A stretch of 64,000 nucleotides of DNA from Gonocerus acuteangulatus (GCA_946811695.1 OX328125.1:105054376-105118375); one strand, 5' to 3'. Counted from the first letter of the stretch, positions 22,366 to 32,978 are shown. Numbers and translations are program-made. Notes: generated by a model not told the origin, from the sequence alone.

Positions 22366-23425
22366 CCTAGCCTATGGTACTCCCCGGATCAACACTACCT
22401 ATGTGCCAAGTTTGGTAAAAATCGGTCAAACGGTGTGGATTTGTACCCAAAAAAACATAAATGTGAAATAGAGGCCAAGTCCCCCCCCCCAATATTTGCC
22501 AATACAAGAGATGATACAAGAAAGAAATGTCCAAGTTCATTACTTAGAAGACCTAATAGTTACTTACCAAGAACAATAAAAACACTTCAACTGACCTTTA
22601 AAAACATCAATAAAAATACTTATATCCAGTTACTAAAATATCAATTCCTCAACCAGGTATATTCTTAAACTTGGCAATGTTTTATTTGTGCCAAAATTAT
22701 CTTTAAAGAGAAAACTAAACATTGCCAAGTTTAAGAATATACCTGGTTGAGGAATGTGATGTTTTAGTAACTGGATATAAGTATTTTTATTGTTGTTTTT
22801 AAAGGTCAGTTGAAGTGTCTTTACTGTCCTTATTAAGTAACTATGAGGTCTTCCAAGTAATGAACTTGGACATTTCTTTCTTGTATCATCTCTTGTATTG
22901 GCAAATATTTGGGGGGGGGGACTTGGCCTCTATTTCACATTTATGTTTTTTTGGGGATCTCCTTACTTTTTTCTAAGTATTAATTAAAATTTAGTTGCCG
23001 CATACCTACTGGATTTTGTACTTCATATAAAACCAGGGCCTTTGGATTCTGCATAAAGTTCCCCTTACTGCTTGGTATTTGATACCAATCATGGGAAGTG
23101 CCTAATAATTTTTATGAGTCAGTGAGTCCTATAAATCCCGATTTTCGATCGCTTCTATCTCAGAACCTATTCGATGTAGAATTATGAAAATTTCCAGTTT
23201 TACTCACATCTAGTAGTATAATACCTGTGTAAAATTTCATAACTTTATCTTTACCTGGTTGAAAGTTATGAGAGGGTAAAAATCGGCTCTATGACCGCCT
23301 GTAATAAACACACAGTATGCTTAGGCCGGAACTTGGCATGGCGCACTACCGTGCGCCTAGATAAGGAACAAACAGACAGACAAACAAACACGCCCGTGAT
23401 TTTTATATATATAATATAATGGGCA
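22366..23425 (-). mobile_element. Helitron (minus) carrying foldback FB1 copy 2
   Basis: The right end, read on the minus strand, is ATATATAAAAATCACGGGCG followed by TTTGTTTGTCTGTCTG, a typical Helitron 5' start. It is followed by 'aggcgcacggtagtgcgcc' and the block shared with 34440-34660 and 44200-44470 ('agagggtaaaaatcggctct', 'tgtagaattatgaaa'). At the left, 22366-22440 is an H1 block ('gtgccaagtttggtaaaaat'). FB1 copy 2 lies between. The 3' end is not defined. Confidence 0.6.
22441..22962. mobile_element. Foldback element FB1, copy 2 (~235-bp arms)
   Basis: Same outer arm (CCAAAAAAACATAAATG) and centre ('attgccaagtttaagaatat') as copy 1. Both arms lack the same internal segment of about 110 bp: the junction reads 'gccaagtcccccccccc' followed by 'aatatttgcc' on the left, with its mirror on the right. 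There is no ORF. A hairpin transcript would have about 235 paired bases. Confidence 0.85.
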
Positions 23426-23605
23426 CCTTGGTGCTAATGGCCCTACGCGTCGAACCAGGAGGGGAAAATCAGGCGGCAGGAGCGTAGTACTGACCACACT
23501 ATCTCCCTAGTGTGCCGTATGGTCATGAGTCAGATACCTCTGTAGGATCTGCTCCTGAGGGCCCTCGTGGCATGTTACGGGACTATTTTTTTTTTTTTTT
23601 TACTT
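23426..23605 (+). mobile_element. Possible SINE-like fragment
   Basis: 'caccttggtgctaatggcc' and 'acgcgtcgaacc' resemble the 3' half of the tRNA-SINE ('gttggcgctaatggccaag', 'cgatgcgc'). They are followed by a structured 150-bp segment and a T-run at 23586-23601. No box B or duplication was identified. Confidence 0.3.
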
Positions 23606-24411
23606 AACCCATAGCATCAACGTTTACAATTCACACATTCAAAATTACACGAGCTGGTTTTCTAGTCTGAATGGATTCATTTCAGAGTGTTTTTCTACCG
23701 TACATGTCAGCTCTATTGGTGTTGTATCGCAGCCAACTTGTCAACCTTCTTTCATAATGAAGGCTATATCCATTCATCAAAATAAACCCGCATCATCTTC
23801 ATCAATCCCATGTCCCTTTAATGGATGTTTCCCAACACCCAACAACGTACAAGGATAGAAAGATGAGGGTTCTAATGTCGCCAGCAATCGCTAAGCAAGA
23901 GGCCATTCACCCAAACTGCACTCAAAGAGAGAAGACTGCAAGAAGCGGTACTTAAAATGTAATTACCAACACCAGTCATATTCCTTATCAAACAACAGGA
24001 AAACATAAATCCACCCAACACCCGGATGGTGGAGTTTTCTCTAGACATATTTCATCTTGCACAACGATATTCCTGCTTTGCACTCTTACCCAATCAGATG
24101 CTCATAACGACTGCGCGCAAGAGGCTGCATCAGTAGTGCAATGGCTTCACTACCCACATTATTCCATACTTAGCATATTCTAGTAATGCCAGTTTTTTTT
24201 TTGTCATCATATTAAATAAGAGAAATCTGTGTTATAAGCTGTGAAGGACTGTAAGAGATTGGTGGGAGTACTTGATGCACTGGCTTAAGCAATAAATGTA
24301 ACTTTTATTTATATTTTTATTGTAAATAAATATTCTGGCATTACTTATAAAAAAAATTAAATATAAATACATTTTTATTTCTGTCGATAAATTTTTATTT
24401 TCGCTCGATAA
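23606..24411. other. Unrecognised spacer
   Basis: No supported feature. Confidence 0.3.
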
Positions 24412-24643
24412 CGGATTGGACATACTCGACTTACCCACGAATTTCTTATGACAAGACACAACAGACCAATATGCAACATATGTATCACAGAACTTACGAT
24501 TAAACATTTACTGACAGACTGCCAGAGAAGAAGCAATTACAACATACCGTATGATATGCAAGAACTCCTAGGCAATGATAGCCAGAACATCAAAACTTTA
24601 CTGACTTAACCTCAAGAACACAGGACTATACAACCTTATTTGA
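24412..24643 (+). pseudogene. Non-LTR retrotransposon, C-terminal tail fragment
   Basis: The + strand reads RIGHTRLTHEFLMTRHNRPI, then CNIC, then ELTIKHLLTDC, IPYDMQELLG and a premature TAA. One base later in another frame it continues NLKNTGLYNLI and stop, so a single-base frameshift separates the last 11 residues. This matches residue by residue the class of tail at 43526-43768 (TRLTHQYLMTR, CKIC, LTIKHILTDC, NTGLYDLI). It is an I/Jockey-type relic truncated on the 5' side. Confidence 0.8.
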
Positions 24644-25006
24644 TGAACGTTTGCAGTGTTGGCTTATAAGATATTATATTTCCATCTATAATAAGCACTA
24701 TTTATAGGTGAACCCAACGTCTAAAACATTACATAATCACACACACTTCCAACACCAATAACCATGCTGATTTCCTAGAATAGCTAAGTTCAGAGGATAC
24801 TGATCTTTGTGAAATCCCCATTGAAGCGGGACACAATAAATAATTATTTCTGTCTAGGAGATGCATTTTTTTTAACGAGGTATTTAAAAGCTTAAGGATA
24901 TTATAGTAAATTTCTTCTTCTATTGCTTCTTCCTTAGTTTCATCATTGGGCATGGAGGAAAGGCCTCAGTTCATCTTGCCCATTGCACGCTGCCTGCCTT
25001 TTGGCA
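24644..25006. other. Unrecognised spacer
   Basis: AT-rich, no supported feature. Confidence 0.3.
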
Positions 25007-25144
25007 TTTAGCGCGGTTCCTCCCTCCCTTCATAGGAAGGAACCCCGCTTGTAAGGTTGACCTCATGAAACAATACAGAAGTTCCGACCAGAAAATTTTA
25101 AGTTTCAGAACCCCTAGAGAACAAAAATAACAGTGTTTCAAATT

Positions 25145-25195
<51 letters not shown>

Positions 25196-25480
25196 CTGTT
25201 CGCGCTTTCCTGGTCTCAATAATGGTCCAATTTAGATGAAATTTGGTACAAAAATTTTTCGTCTAATTTGAAAGGTCAAATTCGTTAACCAGCAGAATCC
25301 GTCCACCGGAACAAGGTTTTTGGAGCGAAATTTGCGCGAAAAAAATATTTACGCTTACATCGTATGCTTGTAAGTACTCGTTTTACACGCTTCTTGGGCT
25401 AGTAAAACGAATGGAGCCATTCGCTAAACGAATGGAGCTTTTTATTTTTTAAATCTAAATTATTTTGCTATCTTTAGCTC
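25007..25480 (-). mobile_element. Family B element, minus copy
   Basis: Starts TTTAGCGCGGTTCCTCCCTC, then 'cataggaaggaaccccgctt', 'aaggttgacctcatgaaaca', 'tttcagaacccctagagaac' and (TA)n (about 25148-25191). It continues 'tttgtctgttcg', 'tggtccaatttagatgaaat', 'tttggtacaaaaat', 'ttcgttaaccagca' and 'ttgggctagtaaaacgaatg'. Together with 40213-40800 it defines the family's interior. Non-coding. Confidence 0.75.
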
Positions 25481-25512
25481 GCCCAAACCGCTTTGTTTTG
25501 TTTTTTACTGCG

Positions 25513-25521
25513 GCATGGGTC

Positions 25522-25552
<31 letters not shown>

Positions 25553-25730
25553 TAACGGCGCATCTACTTCCAGGTCATTAGCGCCGACATCCAGGGCGCA
25601 GCGAGGAATTTTCCCAACGAGCCATGAGATGAGAAAATTCCTGCCGGAGGTGGGGATCGAACCCACCATCTCCCGCTTATGAATCCAATGCGCTAACCAT
25701 TAGACCACGGGAGACCCCAGCATGGGTCTT
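25513..25730 (-). mobile_element. tRNA-derived SINE, full length, with target duplication
   Basis: The body is 25524-25719 on the minus strand. The head reads GTGGTCTAATGGTTAGCGC (box A region), a loop TTCATAA and GGTTCGATCCC (box B). The specific body ('ggcaggaattttc', 'gttggcgctaatgacc'-like) follows, with an A-rich 3' tail (T-run on the + strand). GCATGGGTCTT flanks it at 25513-25523 and 25720-25730. It is inserted inside the retrotransposon fragment at 25735-26045. Confidence 0.9.
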
Positions 25731-25734
25731 CCTA

Positions 25735-26045
25735 CACTTTTTGCTTCTAGAAACCATTTAGGTTTCTGTCTATGAGCCTTGTGGTACTCCATTACCAAAA
25801 AACGTATTTTAGTTGACGCTCTTCTAAAACTTCATGGATTTACAATTAAGTCTTCTCTTATCCTATTTATCTCCCGCAGTCCCCTCTTCTCATTCCTCCT
25901 GACCTTTTTAAGATATTTCATTTCTATGGCAAGTACCTTTCTCATAAGCTTGACGATAAAAGAACAATTGTTAACACCATAAAGGACCGCAGGCAGGAAT
26001 ATTGTTTTGAACAAAGACATTTTCCTTCTTAATTTACTGTATTCC
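25735..26045 (-). pseudogene. Non-LTR retrotransposon, reverse transcriptase C-terminal fragment
   Basis: The minus strand reads SLFKTIFLPAVLYGVNNCSF, then LMRKVLAIEMKYLKKV, then INRIREDLIVNP. After a stop it continues FLEAKSVGRPMPQ across the SINE insertion. This is the familiar 'Y..IF.P.LLYG...W', 'I...EM..LR...G..RRDR..N..IRE.L.V.P' and 'GR.P.GRP' tail of arthropod non-LTR reverse transcriptases. Stops and the nested SINE show it is dead. The upstream minus-strand ORF (26051-26254) may belong to the same element but is less clear. Confidence 0.7.
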
Positions 26046-26542
26046 TAATGTTATAGAGCAGATGGAGTCAAATATACTGCAGGCTTTCTACTAATTTTTA
26101 AACCTCTGTGACTTCTTTCTCCCCTGCTGAAAATTATTGAAAGATTTTCCCTAAGTAACCTTAACCGTTTTTGGCATTCCCTATAGAACCATTTTTTTAA
26201 GTCTTCCATCGTCGCTGAAAATCGTATCCACGTAATATACTCATTCTCAACCATTCTAAACCACGCCTAAGCAACGATCCCTAAATATTCCCAGCAAACT
26301 TGGAAAACAATGAAGAAGTGCGAACCACGCGCAAAGCTTGACGGGGGCAGCAGCACTCAGAGACTCACAGCCTTCTATCAGCTGAGCATAGTGTTAACCA
26401 ACCACCTCATGCCCAGTATCAAACCACAAAGAAATGTTTGGGAAATACCTACATTACTATATCACTGTAAACAATTTGTTTATTTTTTTGTTTTTATAAA
26501 TATGTGAATATGGAATCTACTTTCCTTATTAAATAGCCAATT
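26046..26542. other. Spacer, possibly 5' continuation of the retrotransposon
   Basis: The minus-strand ORF at 26051-26254 has no sharp motif. The rest is unrecognised. Confidence 0.3.
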
Positions 26543-26550
26543 GTTAGCAG

Positions 26551-26795
26551 CATGGGCGTATATAAAGTGGGCTTAGGGGACTGCAGCCACGCCCCGAAAT
26601 TTTGTTTTAGTGTGAACATTTCATTTAGAAAAACACAACGAAAAATGTCTTCTACAGTTACCCTGATCTACAAAGTGTCCAGAGGACATTAAAACTCACC
26701 ATTTTGGACTAAAATATTTAAAATTTTCCCCACACCCCAAATGCATAAGTGCTACCAGCCCCCCCCCCCGAAATTATGTTCTGCATACGCTAGTG
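26551..26795. mobile_element. hAT-type MITE (family M), diverged copy
   Basis: Left end CATGGGCGTATATA, right end degraded ('tgcatacgctagtg'). The target duplication GTTAGCAG/GTTAGCTG (26543-26550, 26796-26803) matches 7 of 8 bases. The interior shares 'gaggacattaaaactcacca' and 'actaaaatatttaa' with a relic at 44985-45280. Confidence 0.75.
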
Positions 26796-26909
26796 GTTAG
26801 CTGAGCTATAATTCGTCGTTTACGTATCATTCTTTGTCGTTTGTGAAAATCAATTATAGTTTTACAAAGTATGCGGGAAAATCACCTTGCTGTTGTAGAC
26901 CTCCGTAAA

Positions 26910-27334
26910 TCTATATATATAAAAATCACGTGTTTGTCTGTTTGTTCCTCATACAAATCCAAACCGATTGACCGATTTTGATCAATCTAGGCACAGAGGT
27001 AGGTGTTGATACGGGGAGAGTCGTAGGCTAAGTCAAGAACGTCTACCACCTGTCTATCTGTATGTTTGTTCATTATACAAATCTACGCCTTTTGACCAAA
27101 ATTGGCACACATGCAGGTGAGTGTCGTCCGGTTTGACATCCGGGGAGTGTCATAAGTTAGGTTAAAATCGTCTAGGACTAACAACTCCGAGGCCACGGGT
27201 TCGAAACTGTGAACCCGAAAAGTTACAGATTTGTGTTATTAGATTTTAATATTAATTATTTGGTTTCTAATTTATTTTTGCTTTCATAAATGTAGAAAGT
27301 AGGTGTAGCATAGCACACCGGGTAACAGAGCTAG
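26910..27334 (+). mobile_element. Non-autonomous Helitron H1, both ends present
   Basis: The 5' end is TCTATATATATAAAAATCAC, directly after A26909. The 3' end is CACCGGGTAACAGAGCTAG, followed by T27335. This fits the Helitron rule of 5'-TC, 3'-CTRR and insertion between A and T. At 425 bp it has no Rep/helicase coding. It supplies the reference for the H1 fragments elsewhere in the window. Confidence 0.85.
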
Positions 27335-27813
27335 TAAATAAACAAAAATCTATTATTCTTTGATTTTCAGTCGTATAGAAAGTACTAGAGATAATTAAAG
27401 CAGCCTGTTAGTTTGGCAGCGAAACTGTTTAAAAGCTGCTTTACCTCTCTGAGAATGGAGCTTGTAACAATGGTTTATCTGCATATAATATAGATTTGGA
27501 GGAGATTACACGGGTATCTAATCACTCCATATGTATACTAATATGGCTTCCAGCTTTCTTGCCTTTCTCATAGCAACATTAGCCTCTTTACCTACTTCCG
27601 GTGTCTGGGGTCCATGGAGGAAATAGATCATCAACCTGGACAGAATGTATTTAACATTGTCTTAGTAATACAATGGATGGAGGAAATGGACAGAAGGAAT
27701 CATCTTTAGTGGAAAATTAGATACATGACATAATGTTTTAAGGATTAGTTTCTTCCTCGTCCTGTCTTCATCTCGCGGATGCACATTTCAGCAGCTGGGT
27801 CTTTTTTAATTCG
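27335..27813. other. Unrecognised spacer
   Basis: No supported feature. Confidence 0.3.
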
Positions 27814-28803
27814 TTAACCCTTTGATGCATGATTTTTTTCTTTTCTCATAAAAAAAATCTGAGAGGTAGAAATAAGCCTCAGGATAACGGGAAAAATACC
27901 GAAAAAATTCATCGAGTTTTTTTTTTTCGAGAAATTTATGAAAAACGTAATGCTTGTAGGCATTATTGTACGTATGGGGAGGAATGTTTTTGTGAATGAA
28001 CGTGCATAAGCATTTACATTTATTGAAACATCTGAAGAATTTATGAGTTAAAGTTAAAAAGAATTCTCTTCACTTATCATCAAAATTCACAAATGGTAAT
28101 CTTTGAAACATGATTTGCCTTTGGTTAAACACAAATAAAGTTCACATTTATCACAGTAAGCACAAGTTTGGTTCTTGGAGTTTTCCATCCTGCATCTCAT
28201 CTTCTGAGATACATCAGGCAGTACAGCCTCAATCAAATCATTCAAATCTGAGAAGGGACCATTCAAATCGTCGCCATTTACCTCTAAAACATTGGCTGAA
28301 AATACGCCAAGGTTCAGAAAGAACATTGTCGTCGACATCCTCACTATCATCTGGTGCTGTGATAATATGAAAAATCTGTTTCTCCTCTTCCCATTATCGA
28401 TCAGATAATGGGAATCATCGCTCGGACCTCTGTATCAGATGCATGATGGTGCCCACAGGAAACAAATGAACAACTACAAAAATTGGGACAAAAAAATAAA
28501 ACATCAATCAAACAAACTTTCACTTCGTAAAATACACTACTAGTACCAAGGAGTAGGATTTTTTTTAGGTCAGATTGGACGTTTTTAATAATATTGTGGC
28601 GTAGCGAAACGGGTCCCCTTAGTGTGAGAAACGAGACTCCTGGTTTTGTCAACATTAACTTGTTTATTCCTTCTTGGGACCAAAGTACAATGCTGATGCT
28701 TACAGGAAACGAAATATAATTTGAAAAAAACTCGACATAGTGCTCTGTGGAGTGTAAAATATAATATGATGCCTGCAGGCATCACGATGCAACAAAGGGT
28801 TAA
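27814..28803 (-). mobile_element. Internally deleted piggyBac element with TTAA duplication
   Basis: TTAA at 27814-27817 is followed by CCCTTTGATGCATGATT. At the right end ATGCAACAAAGGG is followed by TTAA (28800-28803). Terminal inverted repeat CCCTTTG.TGCAT plus a TTAA target is diagnostic for piggyBac. A subterminal palindrome 'atgcctgcaggcat' lies near the right end. At about 980 bp it keeps only a C-terminal piece of the transposase. Confidence 0.88.
28087..28350 (-). pseudogene. piggyBac transposase, C-terminal Cys-rich relic
   Basis: The minus-strand ORF ends with KMRCRMENSKNQTCAYCDKC, then LYLCLTKGKSCFKDYH and stop. The C..C/C..C spacing with a final 'CF..YH' is the zinc-binding C-terminal domain that lets piggyBac transposases bind the element ends. 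The DDD catalytic core is absent: the preceding residues (VLEVNGDDLNGPFSDLNDL) look like a join to an acidic N-terminal part. The element could only move with a transposase supplied elsewhere. Confidence 0.75.
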
Positions 28804-29181
28804 CAATATCTATAATATAAAAATGAATCGCTGTATTGCTGTTATAGTTATAGCCTTAAATAAAAACTTATTTATTTTTAAGCAATTTAAACAAAGAAAG
28901 AAAAAAAAAAAGACACATATTTTTTTTACAGGAAAAAGGCCGTTAGTCTCTAATATTTTTCATTATCTTCCGAAAAGGTCTTCATTCTCTTGTGCGATTT
29001 TTCTTATCAATATATCCCGCTATGTAATTAATTATACATCCAATTACACAATTAGACAATATTACACATTAATTTCTAACATATTACCAAGTGACGAGAA
29101 ACCTTCTTTACGTTATTTTACTTGTTTCAATATTATAAAGTTATATATTAAATTAAGTTGTGTTTTTTTTTTTTTTTTTGT
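28804..29181. other. AT-rich spacer
   Basis: The 177-codon ORF starting in the piggyBac right end and crossing this stretch is low-complexity Ile/Tyr/Phe translation and is not supported as a gene. Confidence 0.35.
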
Positions 29182-29523
29182 TCCTGTCCTTCTCTCCTTC
29201 CGCTTAAACATTTTTACTGCTGATGTTTCAACTTTTCTATGTTTTAACTATTAACTGTTAACATTATTTATTGAAACAGTTTAAAATATAAGGCAACATA
29301 TCATAAGTTTCCGTTTAATCTTGGAAGCTGCTCAACCAAAAAGACGAGCACTAAACTCAATTTCAATACCTTTCATACAATAGAGACAAACTTTGTTTGT
29401 TCTTGGATTAGTCGCTTTCGAAAACGTAAAAAAGTATTTTTTAGGAAAGATCTGTAGTGAAGCTGCGAGCGTTTCACAACCTCTAACCGAAAATTGGTTA
29501 TGGAATAAATATCATTGCAGAAC

Positions 29524-29577
<54 letters not shown>

Positions 29578-30685
29578 TACAGGGTGTCCCAGTCTATGTG
29601 TCCACCCCCTTTTCCTCCTAGAGTTCTTGGAATTTCGAAATGAAACTTGGTAGGTCTTAGTTATGTTGCATGAGGTTTCTTTTAAAGGTTTAGTTGACTT
29701 TGTAACATTCTCCAGTTTTTCTCCAGCGCATCTAACACTTGATTTTATAATGGTAGCAGGTAATTTTTATGACGAATTCTGATAGAAAATTTAATTTTAA
29801 GACTAATTTATTCCAAAACATCTTTTGATCCGACGCACCGTTTGCGCGTAAAACGCAAAAAAACTGAAAAATGACGCCCTTTTGTAGACAAATTCCTATT
29901 TATCACTGAAACCAAGCCTTTTACGTAAAAACACCTCGATACAAACGTTGTAGCCTATTAATTTTCCTTTCAGGTGATACCAAGATCAAAGTTGTAGATT
30001 AAATATTTAACGGGGTATTATGAATGAAAACAAAGGCAAATTTGTTTTTTAGTTTTTTTATATAATAATTTCATATGGAAAAATAAATTTACTCTGTTCT
30101 GTTTTATAATAATTTTTATATACTTTTTTTCATAAAGTAAATAAGTACTTTTTTTTATTGTTTATGTCAGCTACTTTTTTTTCTATTCATATCGATTTTC
30201 TTAATTGTTACTTTTGAAAACTTTTAAGGTATATTTTTCATTCATAATATTCCGTTAAATATTAAACCTACAAATTTGATCTTGGTATCACCTGAAAGGA
30301 AAATTAATAGGCTACAACGTTTGTATCGAGGTGTTTTTACGTAAAAGGCTTGGTTTCAGTGATAAATAGGAATTTGTCTACAAAAGGGCGTCATTTTTCA
30401 GTTTTTTTGCGTTTTACGCGCAAACGGTGCGTCGGATCAAAAGATGTTTTGGAATAAATTAGTCTTAAAATTAAATTTTCTATCAGAATTCGTCATAAAA
30501 AATACCTGCCACCATTATAAAATCAAGAGTTAGATGCGCTGGAGAAAAACTGGAGAATGTTACAAAGTCAACTAAACCTTTAAAAGAAACCTCATGCAAC
30601 ATAACTATGACCTACCAAGTTTCATTTCGAAATTCCAAGAACTCTAGGAGGAAAAGGGGGTGGACACATAGACTGGGACACCCTG

Positions 30686-30775
<90 letters not shown>

Positions 30776-31117
30776 GTTCTGCAATGATATTTATTCCGTA
30801 ACCAATTTTCGGTTAGAGGTTGTGAAACGCTCGCAGCTTCACTACAGATCTTTCCTAAAAAATACTTTTTTACGTTTTCGAAAGCGACTAATCCAAGAAC
30901 AAACAAAGTTTGTCTCTATTGTATGAAAGGTATTGAAATTGAGTTTATTGCTCGTCTTTTTGGTTGAGCAGCTTCCAAGATTAAACGTAAACTTATGATA
31001 TGTTGCCTTATATTTTAAACTGTTTCAATAAATAATGTTAACAGTTAATAGTTAAAACATAGAAAAGTTGAAACATCAGCAGTAAAAATGTTTAAGCGGA
31101 AGGAGAGAAGGACAGGT
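29182..31117. mobile_element. 1.9-kb near-perfect palindrome: foldback nested in a foldback
   Basis: Outer arms are 29182-29527 and about 30773-31117 (start 'cctgtccttctctccttcc'). Each is followed inward by a (TA)n tract (29528-29579; 30686-30772). Inner arms are 29580-30030 and 30235-30685, beginning CAGGGTGTCCCAGTCTATGT. The central spacer is about 204 bp and AT-rich. In the inner arms I count roughly ten differences over 450 bp. No ORF with domain resemblance was seen. The inner unit starts at TA on both sides, consistent with a TA-targeting element inserted in the (TA)n loop of the outer one. Confidence 0.9.
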
Positions 31118-31495
31118 GACTATGTCACTAATAACTTGTGTCACTTTTGTTGAGCTGAGTAAACTCACTAATTAGATAGATAAAATGTTCTGCAACTCTC
31201 AGCGTTAAGACACCGCCGAAAAAATAGGCCGCACACGTGATATGGGAAGTTTTGTCAGGAGTGTTCTGTCCGTAGATAAGTGACGCTTTGCGAGGGTTTC
31301 ACAATCGGACAGAGAGATAACAATTCTTAACCCCGACTAGACCTTCGCTACGACTTCCTCGGAGAATGACTTTTCGCAACCCGATGTGCCTCTATTCCTG
31401 CAAAGGAACTAGCTATTGATAAAGCCAACAGGTAGCCGGTGGCACAATCAGTAATTGTTAACAGCATTCAGAAAGAACTGATAACAAATAAAAGT
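31118..31495. other. Unrecognised spacer
   Basis: No supported feature. Confidence 0.3.
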
Positions 31496-31650
31496 GAATA
31501 CGCCCGATGACCTCGAAGGAGAGTAAGAACTCCTAAGCCGAAGATGTAGGTTCGAATCCTGCTTGTAGGCAAACACAACTAAATAAAGGCAGTAGATAAT
31601 CTGTATCGTTGAGTAACTACATTGACAAGGAAACAATAACATCTAAAAAA
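31496..31650 (+). mobile_element. Possible second tRNA-like SINE remnant
   Basis: 'gatgacctcgaaggagagta' followed by 'tgtaggttcgaatcctgc' looks like a D-arm/box A and box B (GGTTCGAATCC) pair at about tRNA spacing. No tail or duplication was recognised. Confidence 0.35.
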
Positions 31651-31804
31651 AAACTTTAATTTTGAACACATAGAGCAGAAACAGTTATTACTTTGTTTAG
31701 ATCAATAGTGAAACACATATTCCAACGAAATCTCAAATAAATGCAAGATTGTTGGCAAATAGTATCCTTAGGGGAAATTACTCCTTCCCCCGTTCCAATG
31801 TTCG
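31651..31804. other. Unrecognised spacer
   Basis: AT-rich, no feature. Confidence 0.3.
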
Positions 31805-31998
31805 CTTTAGGAAAATACTTCTTTTTTTTTACGGCGCATCAACATCTAGGCCATTAGCGCCGACATCCAGGGTGCAGCGAGAAATTTTCTCAGCGAGCCT
31901 TGAGATGAGAAAATTCCTGCCGCGGATGGGAATCGAACCCACCATCTCCCGCTTATGAATCTAAGGCACTAGTCACTAGACCACTTTAGGAAAATACT
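31805..31998 (-). mobile_element. tRNA-derived SINE with perfect 15-bp target duplication
   Basis: The body is 31820-31983, same family as 25524-25719. The minus-strand head contains GTGGTCTAGTGACTAGTGCC and box B GGTTCGATTCCC, followed by the 'gcaggaattttctcatc' body and the 'gatgcgccg' tail. CTTTAGGAAAATACT is repeated exactly at 31805-31819 and 31984-31998. Confidence 0.92.
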
Positions 31999-32397
31999 AT
32001 TACAAATATGTTTCTAATTCCCTTTATTTACGAAAACATTCATTTGAGTGTTAAATGTAATTAAAAATACTGAAATACTCATATTAATGTTAATTGCAAT
32101 TTAAAGGTCCCTAAAACCTTTTGTGTCGATTAATAATATATTTTTTTTTTGGTGTGTGTGTTAACACTTCCTTAACTCAAAATCATCCAAAACAAACACT
32201 TTTAAAGTTTTAAGCACGTATTTCTCTCATTGACATTGCCTCATCGAAAATTGGGTCAGAATCTTTTTTGTAGAGGATTTCGTAAGCATTGGAATGGTCA
32301 CCTCTCACTTACCACGAGTTCCCAACCGGTTCTCATCGACTCTTCAGGCTCGATTATATAGAGTGACGAAAATTATTGTCATTGGGATATGTCAGTG
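31999..32397 (+). repeat. Family C block (also at 13.6 and 38.2 kb)
   Basis: 'gtatttctctcattgacatt', 'catcgaaaattgggtcagaa' and 'cgagttcccaaccggttctc' align with 13595-13720 and 38238-38330. It is probably the left part of a family-B-like element whose right part is lost here. Confidence 0.5.
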
Positions 32398-32405
32398 AGA
32401 GAGAT

Positions 32406-32680
32406 CATGGGCGTATATAGAAAATAATTTCGGAGGGGCTGGGAACATTTCGGGGGGGGGGGGGGCTGAGACCATTTCCGGTGTATGGAATACTAACAAT
32501 GTAGATCTTGGAAGAGTTTTAGCCAACTAAAACGCTATTACACCCAAAATAGAATATTTTTTATGAACTAAATGATCTTATTTAATTTATTTTTAAGGGT
32601 TTTATGAAATTTTACCGATCAAATCAAAATTTCGGGGGGGGGGGCTGCAGCCCCCTCAGCCTCCCTTATATACGCCCATG
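32406..32680 (+). mobile_element. hAT-type MITE (family M), intact copy
   Basis: CATGGGCGTATATAG to TATATACGCCCATG. The perfect 8-bp duplication AGAGAGAT lies at 32398-32405 and 32681-32688. Long G-runs occur near both ends (32453-32464, 32635-32644). It lies about 125 bp upstream of exon 1 of the protease gene. Confidence 0.9.
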
Positions 32681-32806
32681 AGAGAGATAGAGATAACTGT
32701 CTAATCCGTAGCTATTAAAAAGTCAGAATCATACTGCATTATATTTTGTGAATTTTCCCCAAAAACATTATTTTATTTATTTATTTATTTTTTTGTCTGG
32801 TTTTAG

Positions 32807-32978
32807 AATGAGGTGGTGCTGGACGGTGGGGGTGGCTCTGGCTATAGCTGCCTCCAGCTGTGCCGGCCAGAGGTTGAACGCCACCTCCGAGGCAAAACCT
32901 TCAAAGTTCGATGAGATTGTTGATGATCAGATGTATGTGGAACCCGCCAACATTACCGAACCACCCATCACTAACAAG
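32807..32978 (+). CDS. Serine protease (CG8170-like), first coding exon: signal peptide
   Basis: Acceptor 'tttgtctggttttag' then A and ATG at 32808. The exon codes for 57 residues and ends in phase 0 at donor AAG|GTATGG. The start MRWCWTVGVALAIAASSCAG is a textbook signal peptide with cleavage probably after CAG. NATS and NITE are N-glycosylation sequons, so the product is secreted. The remainder is acidic and unstructured. The acceptor one base before the ATG implies an upstream 5' UTR exon that I could not find. It joins 46373-46550 in frame after a 13.4-kb intron. The family assignment comes from the third exon. No frameshift or stop was seen. Confidence 0.8.

Noticed and set aside
25620..25719. 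tRNA gene (Met-like loop TTCATAA, box A and box B) and the same at 31900 and 33190
   Set aside because: Acceptor stems do not pair, and each is followed by a common body and A-rich tail with target duplications. They are SINE heads.
28721..29254. 177-codon ORF, the longest in the window
   Set aside because: Starts inside the piggyBac right end and is low-complexity Ile/Phe/Tyr/Asn translation with homopolymer runs. No domain.
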